From assembly GCA_902779085.1 (NCBI GenBank), contig CACYZY010000004.1, forward strand, positions 1-64,000: 64,000 bases of DNA, read 5' to 3'. This DNA is from an uncultured Bacteroidales bacterium. Lineage in GTDB: Bacteria; Bacteroidota; Bacteroidia; Bacteroidales; Bacteroidaceae. Below, piece by piece: positions 7,032 to 14,078 of the stretch. The translations under genes and the position numbers were made by a program. Positions within the stretch are counted from its first letter, which is position 1, and each line of letters starts with the position of its first letter. Below the pieces are notes generated by a model that had not been told where the DNA came from, made no database searches, and saw only the letters and a program-made list of their open reading frames with translations.

Positions 7032-8249
7032 TCAGAAGCTCTCATCTTCCACTATCTGCAAGAGCCAGGTCTTCAACTTGTCTTTCAAGGTGGGCTCTAA
7101 AGCAGTAGCGACTGGTTGTTCTTCTACTTTCTCGGGCTCTGGTGCTACTTTTACCACAAAATCTGGTTCTTTGACTGGTTCCTCCACAGGCTTTGTGATG
7201 GGGCGATAGAGCTTCTTGGTGAGGTTGACATAATAGGCATCATCTCTCTCTACGGACTGATTGTCATTGTCTGTTGGTTCAACTTCCATTCCTGAAGCGA
7301 GTATTGTCACCTTTACATTATCATTCAGGTTGCTGTCTGTAGAGGTGCCCCAAATAACCTCTATATCAGAATCCAGGTTGTCAAAGAATTCATTGATCTC
7401 ACGCATCTCTCTCACCGTAATGGGATGCTCGTCGCTATCATAAATATTGAACAATATACGTTTGGCTTTGCCTATATCGTTGCCATGAATCAAAGGGGAA
7501 TCAAGTGCATCGACTATGGCTTTGGCTATCCTGTTCTTGCCACTGGCTCGGCCAATGGCCATGATGGCTCCTCCTCCATCTCGGATGGTGGATTCTACAT
7601 CTCTGAAATCGAGGTTGATATTACCTTCTGTATGAACAGTAATCAGTTCGGCAATGCCTTTCACGGCATCCTTCAACACATTGTCGGCTCGGCTAAACGA
7701 CTCTTTAACTGAGATATCAGAATCGCCATAGACATCGCTCAATCGCTCGTTGTTGATAATGAGCAAGGCATCGACATTCTTCCTCAATTCGTCAATTCCC
7801 CGCAAGGCTTTAATAATCTTCTGCTTTTTCTCAAACAGGAAAGGTATGGTGACTACTCCTACAGTAAGGATGCCCATCTTTTTAGCCACACTAGCTACCA
7901 CAGGAGCAGCACCAGTGCCAGTGCCTCCTCCCATACTGGCAGTGATAAATACCATCTTGGTACCATCACCCATCAGCTTCTTGATGTCTTCCAGATTCTT
8001 CTCTGCCTCAGACTTCCCAATATCTGGGTTCCCTCCTGCTCCAAGTCCCTCACCCAGCATCAATTTTATGGGCACTGAGCATCCTGCCAATGCCTGACTA
8101 TCGGTGTTGCAGACAGCCAACGAAACGCCTTCCACACCTTCTTTATACATATTGTTCACCGCATTGCATCCACCTCCGCCAACACCAATTACCTTGATGA
8201 TGCTCTGCATCTTATCGGTCACAAACTCAAATGGTATAATATCTTCCAT
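7032..8249 (-). CDS. FtsZ-family tubulin-like GTPase (stand-alone paralog)
   Basis: 405 aa from ATG 8249; the longer frame to 8297 is rejected because the promoter occupies 8267-8298. The N-terminal GTP-binding region has [13 protein letters not shown] (about 22-34), the tubulin signature GGGTGTG (107-113) and NNERL. The T7 synergy loop NLDFRDV (212-218) keeps both acidic residues needed for GTP hydrolysis in a polymer. The C-terminus has a Pro/Glu/Val-rich linker and a terminal helix ([18 protein letters not shown]), similar in layout to Bacteroidetes FtsZ. FtsZ normally sits beside ftsA in the division/cell-wall cluster; none of those genes is near. This is therefore probably a second FtsZ, but it could be the only one. 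Confidence 0.85.
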   Translation of the reverse strand: MEDIIPFEFVTDKMQSIIKVIGVGGGGCNAVNNMYKEGVEGVSLAVCNTDSQALAGCSVPIKLMLGEGLGAGGNPDIGKSEAEKNLEDIKKLMGDGTKMVFITASMGGGTGTGAAPVVASVAKKMGILTVGVVTIPFLFEKKQKIIKALRGIDELRKNVDALLIINNERLSDVYGDSDISVKESFSRADNVLKDAVKGIAELITVHTEGNINLDFRDVESTIRDGGGAIMAIGRASGKNRIAKAIVDALDSPLIHGNDIGKAKRILFNIYDSDEHPITVREMREINEFFDNLDSDIEVIWGTSTDSNLNDNVKVTILASGMEVEPTDNDNQSVERDDAYYVNLTKKLYRPITKPVEEPVKEPDFVVKVAPEPEKVEEQPVATALEPTLKDKLKTWLLQIVEDESF

Positions 8250-8266
8250 ACTTCTACTTTTTGGAG

Positions 8267-8321
8267 CAAAAATAAGGTTAGCTAAGGATAGCACCAAACA
8301 TTTTGGCGTCGCAAGGCTTGC
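8267..8321 (-). promoter_or_regulatory. Promoter of ftsZ-like gene with upstream palindrome (copy 3)
   Basis: Minus strand: TTTG (8298-8295), 20 bases, TATTTTTG (8274-8267), a perfect match to the Bacteroidetes consensus, ending 17 bases before ATG 8249. The palindrome (GCAAGCCTTGC on the minus strand, 8321-8311) is 12 bases upstream of the -33 box and 36 bases from the -7 box. Confidence 0.75.
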
Positions 8322-8416
8322 AAAAATGGCAAATTAGCTAATGTCACAAGGCCACGCTATTATTGTAAGGAACAAAACATAGAAACATGTTGAAATGATA
8401 AAAAACCAAGTAAACA

Positions 8417-8447
8417 TTTGGGAATAAAAGAATATAGTCTATCTTTG
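8417..8447 (+). promoter_or_regulatory. Promoter of ORF6N gene
   Basis: TTTG (8417-8420), 19 bases, TATCTTTG (8440-8447): perfect match to the Bacteroidetes promoter. It fixes the downstream start at 8481. Confidence 0.75.
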
Positions 8448-8480
8448 CAGGCAATTACCAACTATAAAACATTCATAACA

Positions 8481-9047
8481 ATGAACGACTTAATGATAAT
8501 CCAAAACAAGATTTATGAGATTCGTGGCCAGAAGGTGATGCTGGATTTCGATTTGGCAGAGCTATTCTCAACAGAGACAAGATTATTAAAAAGAGCAGTT
8601 AGAAGAAATATCGAAAGATTTCCTTCCGACTTCATGTTTGAACTCTCTAAAGAAGAAGCCAACTATCTATTATCCAGTAGGGTATCCCAAAATGGGACAC
8701 CCATGTACAACTTCAGTGCATATGCTCCTTTTGCTTTTACAGAACAGGGAGTTGCTATGCTTTCAAGTGTTCTTAAATCGAATGTAGCTATACAAGTAAA
8801 CATATCAATAATGCGAGCTTTCGTTGCACTTAGAAGGATGCTATCTATACCAGACACAGCCAATCGTTTAAATCTGATAGAGAAAGAAATAAGAGAAATA
8901 AAACAAAACATGAACGATTCACTTTCTGACCAAAACGATATAAACGAGGATACTCGTGCACAACTGGATGCCATCAGTATGGCGTTGGCAGAGTTGCAAG
9001 CCAAAGAGCCAGCAAAGAAGGAACGAAAACCTATAGGTTTTAAATAA
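8481..9047 (+). CDS. ORF6N-domain protein
   Basis: 188 aa from ATG 8481; the frame opens at 8418 but the promoter at 8417-8447 overlaps that stretch. Residues 1-100 are a clear ORF6N domain (PF10543): IYEIRGQKVMLDFDLAELF, then TRLLKRAVRRNIERFPSDFMF, then YAPFAFTEQGVAMLSSVL. The domain is found in phage antirepressors and in many chromosomal Bacteroidetes proteins and probably binds DNA. A C-terminal coiled coil (NRLNLIEKEIREIKQNM) and a basic tail follow. There are no other phage genes nearby, so it looks like a lone domesticated copy. Confidence 0.85.
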   Translation: MNDLMIIQNKIYEIRGQKVMLDFDLAELFSTETRLLKRAVRRNIERFPSDFMFELSKEEANYLLSSRVSQNGTPMYNFSAYAPFAFTEQGVAMLSSVLKSNVAIQVNISIMRAFVALRRMLSIPDTANRLNLIEKEIREIKQNMNDSLSDQNDINEDTRAQLDAISMALAELQAKEPAKKERKPIGFK

Positions 9048-9129
9048 GAATGCAAAATATGTAGTGCATGGGGGATTGTCTGTTTAATGGAGACAAGGCC
9101 AGGGGTTTCCTCAAAATAGCTGCTAAAAG

Positions 9130-9160
9130 TTGGGGAAAAGAAAAAAAATCTGTATCTTCG
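9130..9160 (+). promoter_or_regulatory. Promoter of purine nucleoside phosphorylase gene
   Basis: TTGG (9130-9133), 19 bases, TATCTTCG (9153-9160), each box one base from consensus, 29 bases before ATG 9190. Confidence 0.5.
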
Positions 9161-9189
9161 CTGAATAATAACTATAAACTTTGTGTGAT

Positions 9190-9999
9190 ATGCTTAGGAA
9201 GATTCAACAAACAGCTGAGTTTCTGAGGGGGAAGATTAAAAAATGCCCTGAAACTGCCATTATTTTAGGTACTGGTTTAGGTGGTCTCGCTCAGGAAATT
9301 ACTGACAAGACGGAAATTATGTATCACGATATCCCTAACTTCCCAGTTTCTACCGTAGAAGGACACAAGGGTAAACTGATTATTGGCAAACTGGGTGAGA
9401 AAGAGGTGATTGCCATGCAGGGACGATTCCATTTCTACGAAGGTTATTCGCTGCAACAGGTGACATTCCCTATCAGAGTGTTCCGCGAACTGGGTGTGAA
9501 GACGTTGTTCGTATCAAACGCTAGCGGTGGTTGTAATCCTCACTTCAAAGTGGGTGATCTGATGGTGCTTACTGACCACATCAACTTTATGTGCGGCAAT
9601 CCACTATGGGGACCTAACGTTACTTATGGCCCACGCTTCCCAGGTATGACGAATGTGTATGACAAAGAACTGATACATAAAGCAGATATAATAGCTGACG
9701 AATTGGACATCAGATTGCAGCATGGCGTGTATCTGGCTACTCAGGGCCCAACCTTCGAGACTCCTGCCGAATATAATATGTATAGGATTTGGGGTGCTGA
9801 CGCAGTGGGTATGTCAACCGTTCCTGAAGTAATTGTGGCTGTGCATTGTGGTTTGAAGATATTCGGTATCTCTGCCATCACTGATATGGGTGTGGGTGAT
9901 TATGCGGTTGAGGCAAGTCATGAGGAGGTACAGAAAGCGGCTGCTATGGTTGAGCCTCAGATGTGCGCCTTGATGCGTGAAATGATAAATCGCTCATAA
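9190..9999 (+). CDS. Purine nucleoside phosphorylase
   Basis: 269 aa. Splits purine nucleosides with phosphate into base and (deoxy)ribose-1-phosphate in cytoplasmic purine salvage. It belongs to the trimeric PNP/MTAP family: GTGLGGLAQEI (phosphate loop) near residue 26, EGHKGKLIIGKL, QGRFHFYEGY, SNASGG, GPTFETPAEYNMYR, then GADAVGMSTVPEVIVA and the Asn/Asp region ISAITDMG. Aspartate in ITD at this place is unusual: 6-oxopurine-specific enzymes usually have Asn here, so base preference cannot be assigned. An in-frame TTG at 9181 is an alternative start. ThiL follows 10 bases after the stop. Confidence 0.9.
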   Translation: MLRKIQQTAEFLRGKIKKCPETAIILGTGLGGLAQEITDKTEIMYHDIPNFPVSTVEGHKGKLIIGKLGEKEVIAMQGRFHFYEGYSLQQVTFPIRVFRELGVKTLFVSNASGGCNPHFKVGDLMVLTDHINFMCGNPLWGPNVTYGPRFPGMTNVYDKELIHKADIIADELDIRLQHGVYLATQGPTFETPAEYNMYRIWGADAVGMSTVPEVIVAVHCGLKIFGISAITDMGVGDYAVEASHEEVQKAAAMVEPQMCALMREMINRS

Positions 10000-10009
10000 A
10001 AATTTGATT

Positions 10010-11050
10010 ATGAGAACAGAAATAGCTACATTAGGGGAGTTCGGGCTGATAGATCACTTAACAGAAGGTATCAAACCTATGCATCCTTCGACCTTGAAAG
10101 GCATTGGCGATGATGCAGCTGTGCTCTCCTATCCTACCGACAAGCAGGTGCTGGTAACTACCGACTTGCTGTTGGAAGGCGTTCACTTCGACTTGGTATA
10201 TACACCTCTGAAGCACTTGGGGTACAAGGCTGCAGTAGTGAACTTCAGTGACATTTACGCTATGAACGGTACACCGAAGCAAATTACGGTGTCATTAGGT
10301 GTTTCCAAGCGGTTCTCTGTGGAGGACATGGAGCAGTTGTACGCCGGCATCCGTTTGGCATGCGAGGATTATGAGGTGGACATCGTTGGGGGCGACACTA
10401 CGTCATCGCTGACAGGTCTGACCATCAGCATAACTTGTATCGGTGAGGCGGATAAAGATAAGGTGGTGTATCGTAATGGTGCGCAGGAAACAGACTTGAT
10501 TTGTGTGAGTGGCAACCTGGGGGCTGCTTACATGGGCTTGCAGTTATTGGAGCGCGAAAAGAAGGTGTTGGCTGGTACTGACAAGGATGTGCAACCTGAT
10601 TTTGCAGGCAGGGAATATATCTTGGAACGCCAACTGAAACCAGAAGCACGAAAAGATATCATTGAGAAACTGGCTGACGCAGGTATCCAACCAACTTCTA
10701 TGATGGATATCTCTGACGGTTTGTCGTCTGAATTAATGCATATCTGCAAGCAAAGCAACAAGGGTTGCAGGGTGTATGAGGAGCATCTGCCCATTGACTA
10801 CCAGACGGCAGCGATGGCGGAGGAATTTAACATGAACCTCACTACTTGTGCGCTGAATGGCGGCGAAGACTATGAGTTACTGTTTACTGTGCCATTGTCA
10901 TATCACGAGAAAATACAAGAAATCAGCGACATACGGTTAATTGGGCACATCACCAAACCTGAATTAGGATGTGCATTGATTACGCGCGACGGACAAGAAT
11001 TTGAGTTAAAGGCGCAAGGGTGGAATCCACTGAAAGAAGAGAAATCGTAA
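10010..11050 (+). CDS. thiL: Thiamine-monophosphate kinase
   Basis: 346 aa from ATG 10010. Phosphorylates thiamine monophosphate to thiamine diphosphate, the last step of cofactor synthesis. Family marks of the AIR-synthase/PurM-like fold: GIGDDAAVL near residue 32, TTDLLLEGVHFD, the NFSDIYAMNGTP helix, GGDTTSS, SGNLGAA, MDISDGLSSEL and GGEDYELLFTV, in the order expected for ThiL. Full length for the family. It follows the phosphorylase gene by 10 bases and is probably co-transcribed. Confidence 0.93.
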   Translation: MRTEIATLGEFGLIDHLTEGIKPMHPSTLKGIGDDAAVLSYPTDKQVLVTTDLLLEGVHFDLVYTPLKHLGYKAAVVNFSDIYAMNGTPKQITVSLGVSKRFSVEDMEQLYAGIRLACEDYEVDIVGGDTTSSLTGLTISITCIGEADKDKVVYRNGAQETDLICVSGNLGAAYMGLQLLEREKKVLAGTDKDVQPDFAGREYILERQLKPEARKDIIEKLADAGIQPTSMMDISDGLSSELMHICKQSNKGCRVYEEHLPIDYQTAAMAEEFNMNLTTCALNGGEDYELLFTVPLSYHEKIQEISDIRLIGHITKPELGCALITRDGQEFELKAQGWNPLKEEKS

Positions 11051-11065
11051 AATTTTCGCAAAAAG

Positions 11066-11097
11066 TTTGGTAGATTCAGAAAAAAGTCATACCTTTG
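11066..11097 (+). promoter_or_regulatory. Promoter of tRNA-Phe
   Basis: TTTG (11066-11069), 20 bases, TACCTTTG (11090-11097), perfect consensus, 35 bases before the tRNA. Confidence 0.75.
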
Positions 11098-11132
11098 CAC
11101 CCGTTATCAGAAAATGATAGCAACACAATGAT

Positions 11133-11205
11133 GGTGTCATAGCTCAGTTGGTAGAGCAAAGGACTGAAAATCCTTGTGTCCCCGGTTCGATTCCTGGTGA
11201 CACCA
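11133..11205 (+). tRNA. tRNA-Phe (GAA)
   Basis: 73 bases fold as a cloverleaf: acceptor GGTGTCA/TGACACC, D-loop AGCTCAGTTGGTAGAGC, anticodon stem AAGGA/TCCTT with loop CTGAAAA (anticodon GAA), and T-arm CCCGG-TTCGATT-CCTGG. Discriminator A; the 3' CCA is not encoded. Confidence 0.97.
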
Positions 11206-11232
11206 CTCCCAAAAAGAGTATTAGTTTGCTAA

Positions 11233-11272
11233 TAAAATCCTTGGACGTCGCAAGAAGTCCAGGGTTTTATTT
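11233..11272 (+). terminator. Terminator after tRNA-Phe
   Basis: The stem AAAATCCTTGGAC pairs with GTCCAGGGTTTT around a ten-base loop (one mismatch), followed by ATTTTTATT. Confidence 0.75.
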
Positions 11273-11351
11273 TTATTAGGCATTTGAGAACAAAAAAACT
11301 TTCATGCCTGCTTGATAGGACAAGTCGTAAAAAGGGATAATACTTAGTAAA

Positions 11352-11738
11352 ATGAAGATAAATAAAGTACATCATGTTGCAGTGCTCTGCTCTAACTACC
11401 CTCTCAGCCTGCAGTTCTACACTCAAGTATTGGGTTTGGAAGTGATAGCAGAACATTACAGAGCTGAGCGTGACTCTTACAAAACTGACCTCGCCCTGCA
11501 TGGAGAGTTCATCATCGAGCTTTTCTCCTTCCCTAACCCTCCCAAGCGTGTCACCAATCCTGAAGCTGCAGGTTTGCGTCACCTTGCCTTTGAAGTGGAT
11601 GATATTGATACTAACCTTAAAGAGTTAGACCGTTTGGGGATTAAGCATGAGACTCCTCGAGTAGATCCTTTTTCTGATAAGCGCTTTGTCTTCTTTGCTG
11701 ACCCTGATGGTTTGCCAATAGAATTCTATGAGAAATAA
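11352..11738 (+). CDS. VOC-family metalloprotein, GloA2/YaeR-like
   Basis: 128 aa with two babb modules. KVHHVAVLCSNYPLSLQFYTQVLGLE gives the first His; GEFIIELFSFP gives a Glu; GLRHLAFEVDDID gives the second His; and FFADPDGLPIEFYEK gives the terminal Glu. These are the four metal-ligand positions of the glyoxalase I fold. Sequence and length are closest to YaeR/GloA2, whose substrate is not firmly established. Monocistronic, ending in the terminator at 11738-11766. Confidence 0.85.
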   Translation: MKINKVHHVAVLCSNYPLSLQFYTQVLGLEVIAEHYRAERDSYKTDLALHGEFIIELFSFPNPPKRVTNPEAAGLRHLAFEVDDIDTNLKELDRLGIKHETPRVDPFSDKRFVFFADPDGLPIEFYEK

Positions 11739-11767
11739 AAGAAGGCTGCAGTAGTGCAGCCTTCTTA
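11738..11767. terminator. Bidirectional terminator
   Basis: The twelve-base stem AAGAAGGCTGCA/TGCAGCCTTCTT with loop GTAG lies between convergent genes ending at 11738 and 11792. Confidence 0.8.
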
Positions 11768-11791
11768 TTCTACATCATAATTGTTCAACTC

Positions 11792-12502
11792 TTATTTTGC
11801 AAGTCTCAAGATTTCAGCTTTAACAATTGGTTCCATAACAGCGTAACCATCAAGATTAGGGTGCACACCATCAGGTGATAACTTCTTGGGCAATCCCTGG
11901 TTCTCGTCCTTCATAATATTAAACAAGTCAATATAGCTAACACCATTCAACTTGGCATAGCTTTCCAGCATAGCATTAATCTGCAGAATTTGCTGTGTAG
12001 AGTCGGTAATCTCTTTTCTCCAAGGATACTGAGCAGCAGGCAATATGCTCAGGATAATAGGCTTGATGCCATGAGCCTGCGCCAGCTCCACCATCGAGAT
12101 GATGTTGCCTGCGATATGCTCTACTGGTACATATTTGTCGTTACGGGCTATGTCATTGGTGCCTGCCAAAATCACCACAACCTTTGGGTGTAGGTTCAAC
12201 ACATCAGGGCGGAAGCGCACCAACATCTGTGCAGTTACTTGTCCGCTAATACCTCTACCAACGAAATTATTTTCAGTAAAGAAAGACTCGTGCATTCTAG
12301 CCCAGTTGTCGGTAATGGAGTTGCCCATAAATACGGCTATTGGAGAGCCCACGCTTCTATTGGCTTCGGCATAGCGTTCATAGTTTGCCCACGTTTTCAA
12401 ATCGTTGATATCAATGCTCTGGGAGAAAGCTGGTTGATAAGTCATTGTCATCATCATGCCCAACAAGGCGCACGAAATAGCTGAATAGAATTTGTTTTTC
12501 AT
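11792..12502 (-). CDS. Secreted SGNH/GDSL hydrolase (probable esterase)
   Basis: 236 aa. A signal peptide (about 1-28, ending PAFSQ) directs export. Block I is FMGNSITDNW (nucleophile Ser62), block II is GRGISGQ (Gly), block III is AGTNDI (Asn116) and block V is DGVHPNLDGY (Asp and His). All four SGNH blocks and the catalytic triad are present. Bacteroidetes members of this group often act as carbohydrate acetylesterases; the exact substrate cannot be read from the sequence. It stands alone with no polysaccharide utilisation genes beside it. Confidence 0.9.
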   Translation of the reverse strand: MKNKFYSAISCALLGMMMTMTYQPAFSQSIDINDLKTWANYERYAEANRSVGSPIAVFMGNSITDNWARMHESFFTENNFVGRGISGQVTAQMLVRFRPDVLNLHPKVVVILAGTNDIARNDKYVPVEHIAGNIISMVELAQAHGIKPIILSILPAAQYPWRKEITDSTQQILQINAMLESYAKLNGVSYIDLFNIMKDENQGLPKKLSPDGVHPNLDGYAVMEPIVKAEILRLAK

Positions 12503-12589
12503 AGTTCTTATAATTATGTTTCTTTGCCGTAAAGGTAAGCATTATTTCATTACGTTCACCTTCTTACTCGAAAAAATCTTATTATAAAG

Positions 12590-12620
12590 TTTGTAGTTCG
12601 GATAAAAAACATTACCTTTG
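12590..12620 (+). promoter_or_regulatory. Promoter of tRNA-Arg
   Basis: TTTG (12590-12593), 19 bases, TACCTTTG (12613-12620): perfect consensus, 36 bases before the tRNA. Confidence 0.75.
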
Positions 12621-12656
12621 CAGCCGAAATTTCAAATTAAGGGTTTTTATGTTGGA

Positions 12657-12730
12657 GGTTCCGTAGCTCAGCTGGATAGAGCAACAGCCTTCTAAGCTGT
12701 GGGTCCCGCGTTCGAATCGCGGCGGAATCA
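12657..12730 (+). tRNA. tRNA-Arg (UCU), integration target
   Basis: 74 bases: acceptor GGTTCCG/CGGAATC (one G-U pair), anticodon stem ACAGC/GCTGT with loop CTTCTAA (anticodon TCT), and T-arm with TTCGAAT loop. Discriminator A, CCA not encoded. Its last 17 bases plus one C form the left attachment repeat of the element, which leaves the tRNA intact. Confidence 0.97.
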
Positions 12731-12731
12731 C
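12714..12731 (+). repeat. attL, 18-bp attachment repeat
   Basis: GAATCGCGGCGGAATCAC, the T-arm and acceptor 3' end of tRNA-Arg, repeated identically at 20338-20355. Confidence 0.9.
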
Positions 12732-12750
12732 CTAATTTTATTTAGTTTAT

Positions 12751-12794
12751 ATCCGCTAATTAACAATATTACAGTTAGTTAGCGGATTTCTTTT
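12751..12794 (+). terminator. Terminator supplied inside the element for tRNA-Arg
   Basis: ATCCGCTAA (12751-12759) pairs with TTAGCGGAT (12779-12787), with an inner AAC/GTT, followed by TTCTTTT. Because it lies inside the left end, the element provides the present tRNA terminator. Confidence 0.6.
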
Positions 12795-12814
12795 AAACCT
12801 ATCATCTAAATTTA

Positions 12815-12834
12815 AGGTCACAAATAGGTCACAA
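12815..12834 (+). repeat. Integrase arm-type sites, left pair
   Basis: Two direct copies of AGGTCACAA (12815-12823, 12826-12834), 11 bases start to start. The same pair with the same spacing recurs at the right end. Confidence 0.65.
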
Positions 12835-12911
12835 TAGCACAGGCGTTTCACTAAATTGAATACACGGAGATTCGACAAAAAAGCAAAACATAAAAAATTC
12901 AATAATAATTC

Positions 12912-12942
12912 TTGCAGAATACGAATAAAAGTACTATATTTG
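12912..12942 (+). promoter_or_regulatory. Promoter of the element's first gene group
   Basis: TTGC (12912-12915; -33 box imperfect), about 19 bases, then perfect -7 box TATATTTG (12935-12942). Only 18 bases later a strong hairpin begins. Confidence 0.5.
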
Positions 12943-12960
12943 CAACAAATAAACAGCCGT

Positions 12961-13008
12961 AGAGCTATAATGAGGGCTAACCCCCTTGTTATAGCTCTAT
13001 TTTTTTTA
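12961..13008 (+). promoter_or_regulatory. Leader terminator/attenuator hairpin
   Basis: AGAGCTATAA (12961-12970) pairs perfectly with TTATAGCTCT (12989-12998), with additional GGG/CCC pairing inside, followed directly by ATTTTTTTT. This is an intrinsic terminator between a promoter and the first gene (ATG 13026), so it may act as an attenuator or end a short leader RNA of about 50 bases. Confidence 0.65.
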
Positions 13009-13025
13009 ATTTAATTTTTAAGAAT

Positions 13026-13193
13026 ATGGAGGAACGATTTTTAACCGCTACCGAAGTCTGCTCTATGTTGTCCATAACACGGCAGACGCTTTACAACTGG
13101 GGAGCCAAAGGCCTGGTCAAGCCTCGCAAAATTGGACTCAAAAACCTTTACCTCAAGTCTGAAATCCTAAAAAAAATGGAGGCCACAAAATGA
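13026..13193 (+). CDS. HTH (excisionase/MerR-like) protein, 55 aa
   Basis: Fifty-five codons starting MEERFLTATEVCSMLSITRQ and continuing TLYNWGAKGLVKPRKIG give a MerR/excisionase-type winged helix: helix, turn, recognition helix with the W-x-x-x-G-L/I signature, then the wing KIGLKNLYLKSEIL. Probable excisionase or regulator of the element. Its stop overlaps the next start (ATGA at 13190), so the two HTH genes are coupled. An AGGA-like stretch is within the start region; no strong ribosome site precedes it. Confidence 0.75.
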   Translation: MEERFLTATEVCSMLSITRQTLYNWGAKGLVKPRKIGLKNLYLKSEILKKMEATK

Positions 13194-13459
13194 ACATTAA
13201 AGCACAAATCGAGAACGGCGGAAATGCTGTTATCATGGTAACGGCAAACGATTTACAGGAATTCGCCTTGTCATTGATTCATGAAGCCAAGCAACAAGCC
13301 ACCAAAGGCGAAGAGTTGGAAACTGCTGCAGAATTTTGCAAAAAAAACAAAATCAGCAAGGCAACACTCTGGCGTTGGGTGCAAGCTGGCATTATGCGCC
13401 AAACCGTCGTAGGAACTAAAGTTTTTTATCGGCAATGCGATCTAAAAATTAGGGGGTAG
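13190..13459 (+). CDS. HTH-domain protein, 89 aa
   Basis: The N-terminal 45 residues form a helical region (TANDLQEFALSLIHEAKQQ). The C-terminal half, ISKATLWRWVQAGIMRQTVVG then TKVFY, is an excisionase-type HTH with wing. This architecture is common in Bacteroidetes integrated elements next to integrase genes. Coupled to the 55-aa HTH gene by a four-base overlap. Probably DNA-binding regulation or excision; which of the two HTH proteins is the excisionase cannot be told. Confidence 0.75.
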   Translation: MNIKAQIENGGNAVIMVTANDLQEFALSLIHEAKQQATKGEELETAAEFCKKNKISKATLWRWVQAGIMRQTVVGTKVFYRQCDLKIRG

Positions 13460-13461
13460 CC

Positions 13462-13683
13462 ATGAACGAAAAGAATATTATAGAAATTCCTAACTGTTTC
13501 GACACTTATGTTGCTTTGCAAATGTGCGAACCTGACGAAACCACCGAGAAGCCCAGTTGCTTGCTGGTCTTGGAAGGCACGGACGGAAATTTTCAAGTTG
13601 CCGAGTTTGACGACAAACAAGTCGGAAACCTTATAAAGGAATTACAAAGAATGCGCTGGTTATTAGCGCAGAGAGATAATTAA
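13462..13683 (+). CDS. Small protein of unknown function (73 aa)
   Basis: Two bases after the preceding stop, with a GGGGG-rich stretch before its ATG. The sequence looks like a small alpha/beta fold (CLLVLEGTDGNFQVAEFDDKQVGNLI). No family recognised. Part of the same gene run as the HTH genes. Confidence 0.55.
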   Translation: MNEKNIIEIPNCFDTYVALQMCEPDETTEKPSCLLVLEGTDGNFQVAEFDDKQVGNLIKELQRMRWLLAQRDN

Positions 13684-13698
13684 ACAGGAGGATAAAGC

Positions 13699-14076
13699 AT
13701 GACTACACAAACAGCAGCGGTCACCGCTTTTGAGGCAGCAACCGCTATCCGTAAAAAAGTGAGCAATCCAAAGGCATCCAAGCTAGATATTCACACCACA
13801 AATTTACAATATTCAGATAAAAATTGCAAAGATGTCGAAAAGGTTTTGAACTATTTTCAATATAACGTTGGCACGTCGCTTGATTGTGCGATGGCAACGG
13901 GAATACTCCGCAATTCGATAACTTATTATATTTCGTTTTTAATCGAGTTGGGATTGCTCGGGATAGTCAGGAGGGACAAAGACCGAACGACTAGACATTG
14001 GGCTTTCCATTATTCGGCTGATTCGTCGCTCTGGCAAAAACGCAGATGGTTACAGCTAAAACTATGGGAGGGTTGA
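13699..14076 (+). CDS. Protein with possible winged-helix domain (125 aa)
   Basis: Preceded by AGGAGG (13686-13691), a strong Shine-Dalgarno sequence unusual for this phylum. Residues 50-100 (DVEKVLNYFQYNVGTSLDCAM, then GILRNSITYYISFLIELGLLG) have the helix pattern of a winged-helix domain, as does the following basic wing (RRDKDRTTRHWAFHY). Probably DNA-binding, but no family assigned. Located between the HTH genes and the 328-aa gene. Confidence 0.55.
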   Translation: MTTQTAAVTAFEAATAIRKKVSNPKASKLDIHTTNLQYSDKNCKDVEKVLNYFQYNVGTSLDCAMATGILRNSITYYISFLIELGLLGIVRRDKDRTTRHWAFHYSADSSLWQKRRWLQLKLWEG

Positions 14077-14078
14077 TC

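Noticed and set aside
8250..8297. Longer start for the FtsZ-like protein
   Set aside because: The promoter (8267-8298) lies inside it.
8418..8480. Longer start for the ORF6N protein
   Set aside because: The promoter at 8417-8447 overlaps it; the domain begins right after ATG 8481.
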